Of a stretch of 52,733 bases of DNA, positions 1 through 8,588 are shown in pieces. The stretch's first letter is position 1; each line of letters begins with the position of its first letter. The notes beneath the pieces are model-generated. The model was not told where the DNA came from. It saw nothing but the letters and a program-made list of their open reading frames with translations, and did not search any database. Both the position numbers and the translations under genes were made by a program. Origin of the DNA: Rhodothermales bacterium. Its GTDB lineage: Bacteria > Bacteroidota > Rhodothermia > Rhodothermales > Bin80. The stretch spans positions 1-52,733 of the forward strand of contig JAJECE010000046.1 of the NCBI GenBank assembly GCA_022822185.1, given 5' to 3'.

Positions 1-1034
1 ATGATCGCAGAACTTTGAATGCCTGCATTCCCTGCCATCGCCATCACAACGGGGATAAATGCAGCCAGCACCGAAGCACGCCGGATATTTTCTTCATACA
101 TGCCAATCACGCTTCCCGCAAATACGGCCCCAATCATACCCAGTAACAGCCAAGGCAGACGGCCCCGGGTAATGCTGAAGACCGTGTCCGTTTGATCCTC
201 ATCCCCTGTAATACCACTGAGTCGTAGATAATCCTCTTCCGCCTCTTCGCGAATTACATCAATGGCATCATCAATCGTCACATGCCCGATGAGATGCTGC
301 TGATCGTCCACAACCGCCAGAGAAACCAGGTCGTACCGCTCCATAATTCTACCGACTTCTTCCTGATCCACCTCTGCCGCCACATAACGGATATCCTTCC
401 GCATCACCTCCCCTATCGTCGCACCTGAGGGCGATAATAATAATCGCCGAACCGTCACGAACCCTTTCAGTTTTTGTGCTTCATCAACCACGAATATCAC
501 ATACATATCCTGCGTACTCTCCGCATTCCGGCGGATTTCTTCAGTTGCTTCCGCAATGGTCCAGTTTGCCAGAACGGAAACCACCTCGGTTGCCATGATG
601 CCGCCTGCAGTTTCCTCTCCATATTCAAGGAGACCTCTCACCGCCTCACGATCCTCTAAAATCCGAAGGACCCGCCGCCGCACGGTCTCATCCAGGTGAC
701 CAAGTACATCCGCGGCATCGTCCGATTCCAGTTCATTGAGCAACGAGGTGATGCGTTGCGTGGGAACTTCCGAAAGCAGGTCTGCGCAAAACGCCTCATC
801 CAGTTCTGCCAGCACATTTGCACCGGTGATGGTAGGAAGTGCAAGGGTGAGGGCTGCGGCCTGATCCCGTCCGATCTCGGTAACCAGCCTCGCTATATCC
901 GCCGGATGCAACTGCTTCAGCAGTTCCAGCGCCGCCGCAAGATCATTCTCTTGAAGCCGCAGTTCCACATCCTGGGCGATGACTTCATCGAGTTCCCGGG
1001 GCACCAGGTTTTCATTGGACAGGGTATGGGACAT
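1..1034 (-). CDS. mgtE: Magnesium transporter MgtE, partial (C-terminus beyond window edge)
   Basis: MgtE forms a dimeric Mg2+ channel in the inner membrane that is gated by its own cytoplasmic domains. The 344 codons visible start at an ATG 4 bases after the ksgA stop. They contain the N-terminal helical MgtE_N domain (about residues 30-140, with the typical LLNELESDDAADVL stretch), then two CBS domains (about 140-270), then the start of the membrane part (LPWLLLGMIGAVFAGSVIG near residue 290). The family is usually about 450 residues, so roughly the last quarter, including most of the pore helices, lies outside the window. The gene is the last visible member of a minus-strand series VWA protein - ksgA - mgtE and is probably co-transcribed with ksgA. 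No frameshift is seen. The family call is secure; the transport specificity (Mg2+, perhaps Co2+) is from the family. Confidence 0.93.
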   Translation of the reverse strand, partial: MSHTLSNENLVPRELDEVIAQDVELRLQENDLAAALELLKQLHPADIARLVTEIGRDQAAALTLALPTITGANVLAELDEAFCADLLSEVPTQRITSLLNELESDDAADVLGHLDETVRRRVLRILEDREAVRGLLEYGEETAGGIMATEVVSVLANWTIAEATEEIRRNAESTQDMYVIFVVDEAQKLKGFVTVRRLLLSPSGATIGEVMRKDIRYVAAEVDQEEVGRIMERYDLVSLAVVDDQQHLIGHVTIDDAIDVIREEAEEDYLRLSGITGDEDQTDTVFSITRGRLPWLLLGMIGAVFAGSVIGMYEENIRRASVLAAFIPVVMAMAGNAGIQSSAI

Positions 1035-1038
1035 TCAA

Positions 1039-1830
1039 TCACGGATGGTCTAACAAACTTCGGACGGTTTGTGAACGATCTTGAAAATAGCGGGCAAGTT
1101 CCACATAATCCGAAGGCGATAATTCTTCTGCGCGGCACCGCCGCCACCGATCCGGAATCTCGGCGGCCCACTGGCGGAGGCTGTTGCGAAGAACCTTCCT
1201 TCGCATACCAAATCCCGCACGCACGACGGCATGCAAGAGCCCCGCATCCACATCTGGAGTCTGTATCCCCTCAAAATTAAGTCGGATAACCGTGCTCTCC
1301 ACCGCCGGTTTGGGCTCAAATACATTGCGACTCACCTTAAATAATATACTTGGACGGGCGTACAACTGTGCAAACACACTTGGAATTCCATAGGCCTTCG
1401 TACGAGGCGGGGCCACAATCCGCTCTGCAACTTCTTTTTGAACCATCAGAACTGCCTGATTGACAACGCGATGAGCAGCCAGCAGCCCAAACAAGATGGG
1501 GCTGCTAATATTGTAGGGCAAATTGCCGATAATGTACAGCGGCGGATCCCCCAGGCTTTGCCAGTTCACCTCAAGTACATCTGCCCGGCGCACATTCAGA
1601 TCCGGAAAACGCTCCCGCAGATGTGTGACTGCCCGGGGATCGATCTCAATTGCTTCAAAATTTTCATAGCGTTCCTGCAGGGGGCCCGTCAAAGCGCCGA
1701 CTCCCGGACCGATTTCCACCACATGTGCATCCGGCGGTGCGTTCAGTGCCCCCACAATACGGCGGGCCGTATTGGGATCATTCAGGAAATGCTGCCCGAG
1801 GCTCTTTTTGGGACGAATCGATGACTTCAC
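1039..1830 (-). CDS. rsmA: 16S rRNA (adenine1518-N6/adenine1519-N6)-dimethyltransferase
   Basis: RsmA (KsgA) uses S-adenosylmethionine to dimethylate two adjacent adenines in the 3' terminal hairpin of 16S rRNA late in assembly of the small ribosomal subunit. The 263-residue product has the family N-terminus (KKSLGQHFLNDPNTARRIV), the SAM-binding loop VVEIGPGVGALT, and the catalytic NLPYNISSPIL motif (the NLPY signature of N6-adenine methyltransferases). Its length is normal for the family (about 260-280). It lies 14 bases after the VWA gene and 4 bases before mgtE on the same strand, so the three probably share a transcript. The ATG start is supported by the conserved RPKKSLGQHFL beginning. 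Confidence 0.96.
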   Translation of the reverse strand: MKSSIRPKKSLGQHFLNDPNTARRIVGALNAPPDAHVVEIGPGVGALTGPLQERYENFEAIEIDPRAVTHLRERFPDLNVRRADVLEVNWQSLGDPPLYIIGNLPYNISSPILFGLLAAHRVVNQAVLMVQKEVAERIVAPPRTKAYGIPSVFAQLYARPSILFKVSRNVFEPKPAVESTVIRLNFEGIQTPDVDAGLLHAVVRAGFGMRRKVLRNSLRQWAAEIPDRWRRCRAEELSPSDYVELARYFQDRSQTVRSLLDHP

Positions 1831-1844
1831 GATACCTGCCCCTC

Positions 1845-2945
1845 CTAATGCAGATACTTGCGGCGGTTGCGCACATAATCTTCAAACAGAAATTCCCCCA
1901 GATTATCCAGGTCGGCATAGTACGCCCGCCCGTGATTGGCATCCGTGAGCTGTCGCACAAACCCCTGCAGGTAGGGATCTCTTGCGATCATAAAGGTGGT
2001 AATGGTGATCCCCTCCCGCCTGCAGATGACGGCTTCATCCAGCACCTTGTTCACAATTTTCCGATCCAGCCCAAAGACATTCTTATATAGTTTCCCCTGC
2101 TCAAAATGACAGCTCGGCTTCCCATCAGTAATCATGAAAATCTGTTTATTCCGGTTTTTGCGCCGGCGAAGGATTTCGCGCGCACGCTGCAGCCCGGCAT
2201 GCGTATTGGTATGGTACGGCCCTACCTGCAGGTAGGGTAAATCCTTAATGGACACCTCCCATGCATCATCCCCAAACGCCACAATATCAAGCGTATCCTT
2301 TGCATAGCGGCGCAGGATCAGTTCTGCGAGGGCCATGGCCGTTTTCCTGGCCGGTGTGATCCGATCCTCGCCATACAGAATCATTGAGTGGCTGAGATCA
2401 ATCATCAGCACAGTCGATTGATTCGACTGATGATCGGTCTCATGAACCACATAATCTTCTTCCATTAACGACCAGTCCTCAATCCCGCCGCGACGATAGG
2501 AATTCGAGAGAGTATCGGTTACATTCAACAGGTGTGGATCATCGCCGAACCGCCAGGGCCTGGTTTCGGGCAGGCGTTCATCTCCAATACCTTCATAGGG
2601 GGTTCGGTGCTGTCCTTTACCGGCTTTTCGGAGTTGCCGAAAAATTTCCTCCAGAGATCGATCCCGCAGACTGCGTTCGGCCTTGGCGGTCATCTGCAGT
2701 GCCCCCCGCAGATCTTCTTTTAGATATCCTCTTGCTTTCAACTCCTCAATAAAATCCCCCATCCCCGACTCTGGATCCGTCAGATTATACCGCTGATCCA
2801 ACTGGGTCAACCAGTGGAGTGCTTCGGTCACATCGCCTGCAGTGAACTGAAGCAGTTGTTGGAACAGATCCAGCAACTGTTCAAACGTGGTGGGCTTTCC
2901 ACCATGTTTCGCTTCATCCCATTCCACATATTTGTAGGGAATCAT
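1845..2945 (-). CDS. von Willebrand factor A domain protein
   Basis: The 366-residue protein has a helical N-terminal half (about 1-165) and a C-terminal von Willebrand A domain (about 175-360). The metal-ion-dependent adhesion site is visible as MIDLSHSM (the DxSxS motif), followed by the conserved IVAFGDDAWEV strand and the MITDGKPS segment, whose threonine and aspartate complete the site. There is no signal peptide or membrane helix, so it is probably cytoplasmic, like the VWA partners of AAA+ ATPases of the magnesium-chelatase/MoxR type. No such ATPase is encoded next to it here. It is followed closely by ksgA. The exact role is unknown; a chaperone or assembly function with a MoxR-like partner elsewhere is a guess from the family. 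Confidence 0.85.
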   Translation of the reverse strand: MIPYKYVEWDEAKHGGKPTTFEQLLDLFQQLLQFTAGDVTEALHWLTQLDQRYNLTDPESGMGDFIEELKARGYLKEDLRGALQMTAKAERSLRDRSLEEIFRQLRKAGKGQHRTPYEGIGDERLPETRPWRFGDDPHLLNVTDTLSNSYRRGGIEDWSLMEEDYVVHETDHQSNQSTVLMIDLSHSMILYGEDRITPARKTAMALAELILRRYAKDTLDIVAFGDDAWEVSIKDLPYLQVGPYHTNTHAGLQRAREILRRRKNRNKQIFMITDGKPSCHFEQGKLYKNVFGLDRKIVNKVLDEAVICRREGITITTFMIARDPYLQGFVRQLTDANHGRAYYADLDNLGEFLFEDYVRNRRKYLH

Positions 2946-3608
2946 TGCACACGACCTCTATCCTTTATCCAAGACATTTCAAGCATCAACATGCATATTC
3001 GAGGAGGAGATTCAAGAGAATCTGATGGCATACTTTGACACGGTGGACAACTTGTGGTTCCCTGTAAACGCACTCCAGCCCGGTTGCCTCTCTCGCAACG
3101 AGCGTCATTTTCTGCTCCATACAACGGATGATCCGCATCAATGATCACGATTTCCGGAAATTTGAGGAAGTAGTGGTCGACAATCTTTGATCTCAACGCC
3201 TTCGTGTGCACAAGTAAAGCACCTGCTGCATGGACACAACTTCGTCCTGTGCAGTGTCTAACGTCCGCGGTTTTCCCATGCGGCGGTCTGCCATTCCGGC
3301 AAGACTTCCACCAAGTTTGCCGATGGGATCATCAAAATTTCGATGCCTTCGCAGGGGGCATCTTCTTCTTGTCCACTCCAGTGATCAGAGGATATTGCAA
3401 GGGCTCTTTGATCGTTCAGCAATGAAAGAACTTGGCACCATCGCCCATTTGCCGCAAGGATCCTGCCGTCGTGCTGAAAGCATCTGCGAATTTTGATCAT
3501 CACAGAAATTGGAACATTTCCATAAGGAATCCGAATGAACCGTGTTTTCCGGTGTGCGCACAATTATGCTGTACCGCCGTACAAGAGATCGGTCCAAATC
3601 AAATATCC
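2946..3608. other. 663-base spacer with short open frames, no recognised gene
   Basis: Between the diverging VWA gene and ispG there are only short overlapping frames. Two on the minus strand (3258-3563, 101 codons; 2942-3211, 89 codons) read fairly protein-like for parts of their length, for example EGIEILMIPSANLVEVLPEW and LKFPEIVIIDADHPLYGA, but they are in different frames, lack clear starts and match no family I can name. They could be the remains of one older minus-strand gene broken by frameshifts. The ispG frame is also open upstream of its start (from 3432), but that extension is not conserved-looking. Confidence 0.4.
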
Positions 3609-4700
3609 ATGCAACGCCCTAGAAGAGATTCCCGCCCCGTTCAGGTAGGTTCGATCCAGATCGGTGGCCACGCACCGATTGCGGTTCAATCCATGACCGT
3701 ATCCAAAACCCATGATGTCGAGAAGACACTCCATGAGATCGACCAGTTGGCCGAAGCGGGCGCGGATATCGTTCGTGTTGCCGTACCGCGACCGGAAGAT
3801 GCAGAGGCACTCCCCGACATTGTACAGGGGGCCGAGGTGCCCATTGTAGCAGATATTCACTTTAACCACACGTATGCACTGAAAGCCATTGAGGCGGGGA
3901 TTGCAAAGGTTCGCATCAACCCGGGCAATATCGGAAAAGAAGAATGGGAACGAGAAGTGCTTCTGGCGGCCAAGGAAGCAGGGATCCCCATCCGTATCGG
4001 CGTAAACAGCGGCTCTCTGGAACGGGATATCCTGGATAAATATGGCTATCCTCAACCCGAAGCCCTCCTGGAGAGCGCCCTGCGACATGTCGAAATTTGT
4101 TCCCGTCATGGATTTGAGGACATTGTTATCTCTGTGAAGCACTCCGATGTTTTCTTTATGATTCAGGCCTATCGCCTTCTGGCAGAACGGACGGACTTCC
4201 CCCTGCATCTAGGGGTCACCGAGTCCGGCTCCTTCAAGGTAGGCACCGTCAAAAGTTCAATTGGGATTGGTGCCTTGCTGGCAGACGGAATCGGGGATAC
4301 AATCCGTGTTTCTCTGGCAACCGATTCGGTCAAAGAAGTCGAAACCGCACATAACATCCTGAAATCGCTCCGACTCGGACGACCTGGTGTAAACATCATT
4401 GCGTGTCCCACCTGCGGCCGCCTGAATGGAGATCTCTTCTCTATTGTGGAGGATGTGGAAACGGCGGTCAATGCCCGCAAATTTGAGAAAGATGTGACCG
4501 TGGCTCTGATGGGGTGTGCAGTAAACGGCCCTGGGGAGGCACAGGGAGCGGACCTGGGCATCTCGCTGGGACGCGGCCGGGCGCACCTCTTCAAACAGGG
4601 AAAGGTGATCGGCACCATCCCGGAGACCAAAATCGTCGATACGGTTCTAGAGGCAATTGAAGCCTGGGAGCCCACAGAAGATGCCGAAACGGCATCGTAG
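3609..4700 (+). CDS. ispG: 4-hydroxy-3-methylbut-2-enyl diphosphate synthase (flavodoxin/ferredoxin)
   Basis: IspG (GcpE) is the iron-sulfur enzyme of the methylerythritol phosphate route to isoprenoids that turns methylerythritol cyclodiphosphate into HMBPP. From the ATG at 3609 the product has 363 residues. It begins with the family pattern RRDSRPVQVGSIQIGG and PIAVQSMTVSKTHDV, has the TIM-barrel core with PIVADIHFN and KVRINPGNIG, and the 4Fe-4S ligands in ACPTCGR (Cys266, Cys269) and GCAVNGPGE (Cys303), with the catalytic Glu310. The open frame extends 59 codons upstream, but that part looks non-coding, so the internal ATG is chosen. The length is that of the short, two-domain bacterial form, without the large inserted domain found in many Bacteroidales and plant enzymes. 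It stands alone on the plus strand. Confidence 0.96.
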   Translation: MQRPRRDSRPVQVGSIQIGGHAPIAVQSMTVSKTHDVEKTLHEIDQLAEAGADIVRVAVPRPEDAEALPDIVQGAEVPIVADIHFNHTYALKAIEAGIAKVRINPGNIGKEEWEREVLLAAKEAGIPIRIGVNSGSLERDILDKYGYPQPEALLESALRHVEICSRHGFEDIVISVKHSDVFFMIQAYRLLAERTDFPLHLGVTESGSFKVGTVKSSIGIGALLADGIGDTIRVSLATDSVKEVETAHNILKSLRLGRPGVNIIACPTCGRLNGDLFSIVEDVETAVNARKFEKDVTVALMGCAVNGPGEAQGADLGISLGRGRAHLFKQGKVIGTIPETKIVDTVLEAIEAWEPTEDAETAS

Positions 4701-4749
4701 GTGCCTGCATTCAGGTTTGTGAAGCAATCTGAACCTGCTCTACACCTGA

Positions 4750-5388
4750 TCAATCGTAGTCTGACTGCCTTGGCCCAAACGGGAGTTTCCCGCGCCAATA
4801 GGTGATCAACAAGAATCCAGTTGCCATCCCGGCCAGATGCGCCATATTTGCAATCCCCGGCTGCAGTCCGGAGGTTGCAAAGAAGAGTTCCAGAACGCCA
4901 TAACCGATTACAAAATACTTGGCTTTGATCGGAATTGGCGGAAAGAGTAACATAATACGCTGCTCGGGGAACATCATCCCAAACGCAAGAAGGATCCCGA
5001 ATACTCCGCCGGATGCCCCAATGGTCGGATACATTCCCCCCGTCACCGAAGCGACCGCAAGCTGGGCAAGAGCGGCCCCGGCGACGCAGACTCCGTAATA
5101 AATCAAAAACCGTCTAGACCCCCAGGTATTCTCAATCTGTGCACCAAACATCCAAAGTGCGAACATATTAAAGAACAGATGCCCAATCCCTCCATGCAGA
5201 AAACTGTAGGATACCAACTGCCAGACCTGAAATCCTCGAAATAAGGGCCATAATCCAAACCAGGTCACCAGTATGTTATTCGCAAGCCATTGCCCCAGAA
5301 AAACAAGTACATTGATGATGAGAAGGTTCTTGATTACCGGGGGAAAAGCACCAAACCCTCCAAAACCGCCATATGAATAATAGGACAT
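4750..5388 (-). CDS. Rhomboid-family intramembrane serine protease
   Basis: Rhomboids cut transmembrane helices inside the lipid bilayer. The 212-residue protein has the six-helix core only, without an added N-terminal cytoplasmic domain. The motifs are in order: HGGIGHLFFNMFALWMFG in helix 2 (the HxxxN oxyanion residues), GASGGVFGILLAFG with the catalytic serine of GxSG in helix 4, and MAHLAGMATG with the catalytic histidine in helix 6. A short glycine- and tyrosine-rich N-terminus (SYYSYGGFGGFGAF) precedes helix 1. The gene converges with ispG and is transcribed in the same direction as the upstream sppA, with about 140 bases between. Substrates cannot be told from the sequence. Confidence 0.92.
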   Translation of the reverse strand: MSYYSYGGFGGFGAFPPVIKNLLIINVLVFLGQWLANNILVTWFGLWPLFRGFQVWQLVSYSFLHGGIGHLFFNMFALWMFGAQIENTWGSRRFLIYYGVCVAGAALAQLAVASVTGGMYPTIGASGGVFGILLAFGMMFPEQRIMLLFPPIPIKAKYFVIGYGVLELFFATSGLQPGIANMAHLAGMATGFLLITYWRGKLPFGPRQSDYD

Positions 5389-5451
5389 CGTTACAAACTT
5401 GCCGATTCTTGATTATAGCAAACAGGAGGATATCTCATGGTGCCTGCATTT

Positions 5452-5487
5452 TTCCCTGAAACCGCTTAAAAGTTTCATTTCAGGGAA
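5452..5487. repeat. Perfect 10-base inverted repeat between sppA and the rhomboid gene
   Basis: TTCCCTGAAA at 5452-5461 is matched by TTTCAGGGAA at 5478-5487 with a 16-base loop. It lies downstream of the sppA stop on the minus strand. There is no T-run after the stem on the minus strand, so it is not a classical intrinsic terminator, but it may protect or end the sppA transcript. Confidence 0.5.
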
Positions 5488-5529
5488 GTGCACACGCAGC
5501 CAGACGCAAAATAGCGGGATCCGTGTGAA

Positions 5530-7305
5530 TCAGTTGTAGTCTTTCAAATCCAGCGGCAGGCGGGCAATCGGAATTCCCTGTAACTGCACCGCCTCCTCAA
5601 TCAGACGGGCTTCCGTACGAAGCTGCGCTTCAATCGGGGACTCCATAAAGGACCGGATCTGTAGCAGAAAGAGATCCAGGTACTGATCCATCAGGGTCTC
5701 AGGGACGGGCAATCGCTGGATCCCGTAGGAATCTTCCTCCAGATTCACCATCTCAGCCGCAAGTGCAATGGCATCATCAAGGCTGCCAAGTTGATCCACC
5801 AGCCCGGCTGCCAGGGCTGCCTCCCCCGTCCAGATCCGGCCCTGTGCAACTTCATGTACCTCTTCCACCGACATGTCCCGATTTCCTGACACGCGCTCAA
5901 GAAACATTGCGTAGGTTTCGTTCAGAGAGCGCTCAAACAGTGCGCGCTCCGAAGGGCGGAGCGGACGCATCCCGGAAAACATGTCCGCATAGGCACTCGT
6001 GGCCACCTGATCGGAGGTGATTCCCAATTTCGTATCCAGCATCCGGCCAATACTGAAGTGCATGCCGTAGACTCCAATGGATCCGGTCAGCGTATGGGGC
6101 GACGCGATAATCGTATCGCCTGCCGTTGCGAGCCAGTACCCCCCGGATGCAGCAAGATCCCCCATGGAAATCACCACCGGCTTTTGTTCTGTCGTCTCCT
6201 TGACTGCCTGCCACATGGACTCGCTGGCCGTCGCACTGCCACCAGGCGAGTCAATCCGCAGGACCACCGCTTTCACCCGATCATCCTCCCGAAATTTTTT
6301 CATCGTTTTCACAAAACTGGTGGCCCCTAGAATCCCATTCAACTCGCTGCTGTTACCGCTCATAATCGTACCTGATGCACTCATGATACCAATCATGTCG
6401 TCATGGCCGGATGACTGGCCTGCCATTGAGGGAGCATAGCGGGACAGGTTGCGAGTATTCAATTTGCCCTCAAGTCCCGTCAATGCACGGATACGAGATT
6501 CCACCTCTTCATTTTGCAGCAATCCGTCAAGGAGTCCAGATGCATGCGCATCTTCGGTCGTCAGCAGTTCGCCTGCCTCCATCAGGTTTTCTACTTCATC
6601 CACACTCATATCCCGCGCCTGTGCAATGGTAGTGGTCATAAGGTCATTCCAGTTTTCAAGCACTGCCGCTAGCTGCTCCCGATTTTCACTGGACATACTT
6701 TCACGCGTATAGGGCTCAATCCCTCCCTTGTAGACCCCGGCCCGTAAGACCGTTGGTTCAATATTCAGTTTGTCCAGAAGCCCTTTATAAAAGGATACAC
6801 CCAGATAAAAGCCGTTAAATTCAAAGAAGGCCCTTGGTGAAGCGTAGATGCTGTCCGCAGCTGTTGCGAGGAAGTAGTCCGATTCGCGCATTGTAAAATC
6901 TCCCGATGCAGAAGCTATAACCGGTTTTCCACTCCCTTTAAATTCAAGCAGGGACTGTCGAATCTCTAGAAGAGTTGGCCATCCTGCAATGATTCCCTGC
7001 GGCTTCAACCACACCGCTTCAATCCGGTCATCGGTTGCCGCACGCTTGAGTCCGTCCCGAATCTGATTTAGGCTCTGGGGTTGCGGAAGATCGAATAGAT
7101 CGTAGATCGGATCCGTTACCGCCGTCTCATGGATAGGGCCTGATAACTGCAGCATCAGTACCGATTCGGATCCAATCGGTGCCTCGCTCGTGGATACGGC
7201 CGATGCGAAGATTCCCGCCATAATCAGGAATCCAAGAAAAATCAGTACTCCAACGGCGATGAGCGAACCAAGAATACTGGCAATGAGAGTCGAAAAAAAA
7301 CGCAT
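5530..7305 (-). CDS. sppA: Signal peptide peptidase SppA, 67-kDa type
   Basis: SppA is a membrane-anchored serine protease with a Ser-Lys dyad that degrades leftover signal peptides. From the ATG at 7305 the product has 591 residues, typical of the long, duplicated SppA form. A membrane anchor is at about residues 5-32 (LIASILGSLIAVGVLIFLGF). The catalytic lysine lies in AGVYKGGIEPY in the N-terminal half, and the nucleophilic serine in MGDLAASGGYWLATAG in the C-terminal half, preceded by IDSPGGSATASE. The frame stays open upstream to 7479 with another ATG at 7374, but starting at 7305 places the membrane anchor at the N-terminus as in relatives and leaves room for the divergent hrcA promoter. 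It is transcribed away from hrcA. Confidence 0.93.
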   Translation of the reverse strand: MRFFSTLIASILGSLIAVGVLIFLGFLIMAGIFASAVSTSEAPIGSESVLMLQLSGPIHETAVTDPIYDLFDLPQPQSLNQIRDGLKRAATDDRIEAVWLKPQGIIAGWPTLLEIRQSLLEFKGSGKPVIASASGDFTMRESDYFLATAADSIYASPRAFFEFNGFYLGVSFYKGLLDKLNIEPTVLRAGVYKGGIEPYTRESMSSENREQLAAVLENWNDLMTTTIAQARDMSVDEVENLMEAGELLTTEDAHASGLLDGLLQNEEVESRIRALTGLEGKLNTRNLSRYAPSMAGQSSGHDDMIGIMSASGTIMSGNSSELNGILGATSFVKTMKKFREDDRVKAVVLRIDSPGGSATASESMWQAVKETTEQKPVVISMGDLAASGGYWLATAGDTIIASPHTLTGSIGVYGMHFSIGRMLDTKLGITSDQVATSAYADMFSGMRPLRPSERALFERSLNETYAMFLERVSGNRDMSVEEVHEVAQGRIWTGEAALAAGLVDQLGSLDDAIALAAEMVNLEEDSYGIQRLPVPETLMDQYLDLFLLQIRSFMESPIEAQLRTEARLIEEAVQLQGIPIARLPLDLKDYN

Positions 7306-7435
7306 GGGATTTATGAAGGTAGAGAGGGAGATACGCTGTAAACGACCAACGGTTGCGCATCCCAGAAACTTCATACGAACCAGACGGTCCCCAAATGAGT
7401 TTGATCGGACATAATGACCGTTATTCTCCAACTGG

Positions 7436-7466
7436 TTTGCACTTTGTGAGTGCGGCAAGAATTTTG
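7436..7466 (+). promoter_or_regulatory. hrcA promoter candidate with overlapping inverted repeat
   Basis: TTTG at 7436-7439 and GAATTTTG at 7459-7466 are 19 bases apart. This fits the Bacteroidota -33/-7 pattern TTTG...TAnnTTTG with one mismatch, and ends 15 bases before the hrcA ATG. Between the boxes lies the inverted repeat GCACT-TTGTG-AGTGC (7439-7453). Its arms carry the GCACT/AGTGC core of the HrcA-binding CIRCE element, but the spacing is 5 bases rather than the 11 found between those cores in CIRCE. It is a plausible operator for autoregulation; unproven. Confidence 0.4.
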
Positions 7467-7481
7467 TGACTGAGACCACTG

Positions 7482-8588
7482 ATGAGTCAACGCAGACCTA
7501 CATATCAGGGGATCGAATCCCCCGCATTGACAGATCGTGAGCGTGCGATTCTGCGTTTAGTTGTGCGTAATTTTATTGCAACTGCAGGGCCGGTGGGATC
7601 CCGTAAACTGGCCCGGCAATCCTCCCTCGGCCTGAGTGCTGCCACCGTTCGCAATACCATGTCAGATCTGGAGGAACTGGGATATCTCAAACATCGGCAC
7701 CGCTCCTCCGGACGTATGCCGACCGAACTGGGATACCGTGCATTTGTCAATGAACTGATGGAGACTCCAGAACTGTCCGCAGAGGAACAGCAATTACTCA
7801 ATGAACGACTGGATCGGCTCATGGGAGATGCCGATACCCTCTTCCAGGAGACATCCCGCCTACTCGGGGTGATGTCCAACCTTCTAGGGGTTGTGCTCAG
7901 CCCGAAAATTTCAACGGGTGTATTGGAGCGACTGGATGTCGTGCAGTTGTCCGAATCCAACATCATGATCGTCATCAGCGTACGGAGCCTCCTGGTGAAG
8001 ACGATTGTTTATGAGACGAATATGGAGATCCAGCGTGAAGATCTGGACCGGGTTGTTTCAATTTTGAATGAACGATTAGCAGGATTGTGTCTGGAAGAAA
8101 TCAGACAGAACTATGGGACACGGACCCGAGACCTTGACCATGACCCAACCGGGATTGTGCAGTTGATCTTCAATGAGTCCGCAGTACTGTTCAGTGACCC
8201 CGTCAGGGGCAGGCTCACGCACTCTGGAACACCCGGGCTCCTCGCACAGCCGGAATTTCAGAGCACCAGTAAAGTACGACAACTCATGAATCTCATTGAG
8301 AATGAGGGATATGTGGTCCAACTCTTTGATCAGGCACCCGGCAGTCAACTGCAGACCAATCACTGGGTCTCCGTAGGGATTGGCAGTGAGATTCAGGATG
8401 AGACGGTAAGTCCCTATTCAATTGTAACTGCACGGTATAACGTAGGCCAGAGCACGGGAACGGTTGGATTACTTGGCCCGATGCGCATGGATTATGGTCG
8501 TGCAATCTCGCTCGTAGAAACGATGGCTTCACTGCTGGATCGACCCGCCATCACAGGTTCAAGACAACAAGTACATACGAATGTCTGA
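7482..8588 (+). CDS. hrcA: Heat-inducible transcription repressor HrcA
   Basis: HrcA is a dimeric repressor that holds chaperone operons off until unfolded protein titrates GroE, which it needs for activity. The 368-residue product starts with a winged-helix domain (about 15-95) with the family pattern LTDRERAILRLVVRNFI, then GPVGSRKLARQSSLGLSAAT and LGYLKHRHRSSGRMPTELGY. The C-terminal GAF-like HrcA domain carries LLGVVLSPK and the closing GPMRMDYGRAISLVE motif. It is the first gene of hrcA-grpE-dnaJ and overlaps grpE by 8 bases, so translation is probably coupled. The upstream inverted repeat suggests it controls its own operon. dnaK is not in the window. Confidence 0.96.
   Translation: MSQRRPTYQGIESPALTDRERAILRLVVRNFIATAGPVGSRKLARQSSLGLSAATVRNTMSDLEELGYLKHRHRSSGRMPTELGYRAFVNELMETPELSAEEQQLLNERLDRLMGDADTLFQETSRLLGVMSNLLGVVLSPKISTGVLERLDVVQLSESNIMIVISVRSLLVKTIVYETNMEIQREDLDRVVSILNERLAGLCLEEIRQNYGTRTRDLDHDPTGIVQLIFNESAVLFSDPVRGRLTHSGTPGLLAQPEFQSTSKVRQLMNLIENEGYVVQLFDQAPGSQLQTNHWVSVGIGSEIQDETVSPYSIVTARYNVGQSTGTVGLLGPMRMDYGRAISLVETMASLLDRPAITGSRQQVHTNV

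Noticed and set aside
2222-2235. The perfect palindrome CTACCTGCAGGTAG as a binding site
   Set aside because: It is within the VWA coding region, and CTGCAGGTAGG words recur in several genes (for example near 23330 and 29980) as ordinary codons.
4712-4737. CAGGTT...AACCTG after ispG as an intrinsic terminator
   Set aside because: Only six paired bases with a 14-base loop and no T-run.
4700-5450. GGTGCCTGCATT occurring at 4700-4711 and 5439-5450, flanking the rhomboid gene, as a transposition footprint
   Set aside because: A 12-base direct repeat could be a target-site copy, but there is no transposase or end structure, and similar GCCTGCATT words occur elsewhere (for example near position 20).
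7439-7453. A true CIRCE element upstream of hrcA
   Set aside because: The arms are only five bases and the spacing is 5 instead of the canonical distance; listed only as a CIRCE-like inverted repeat.
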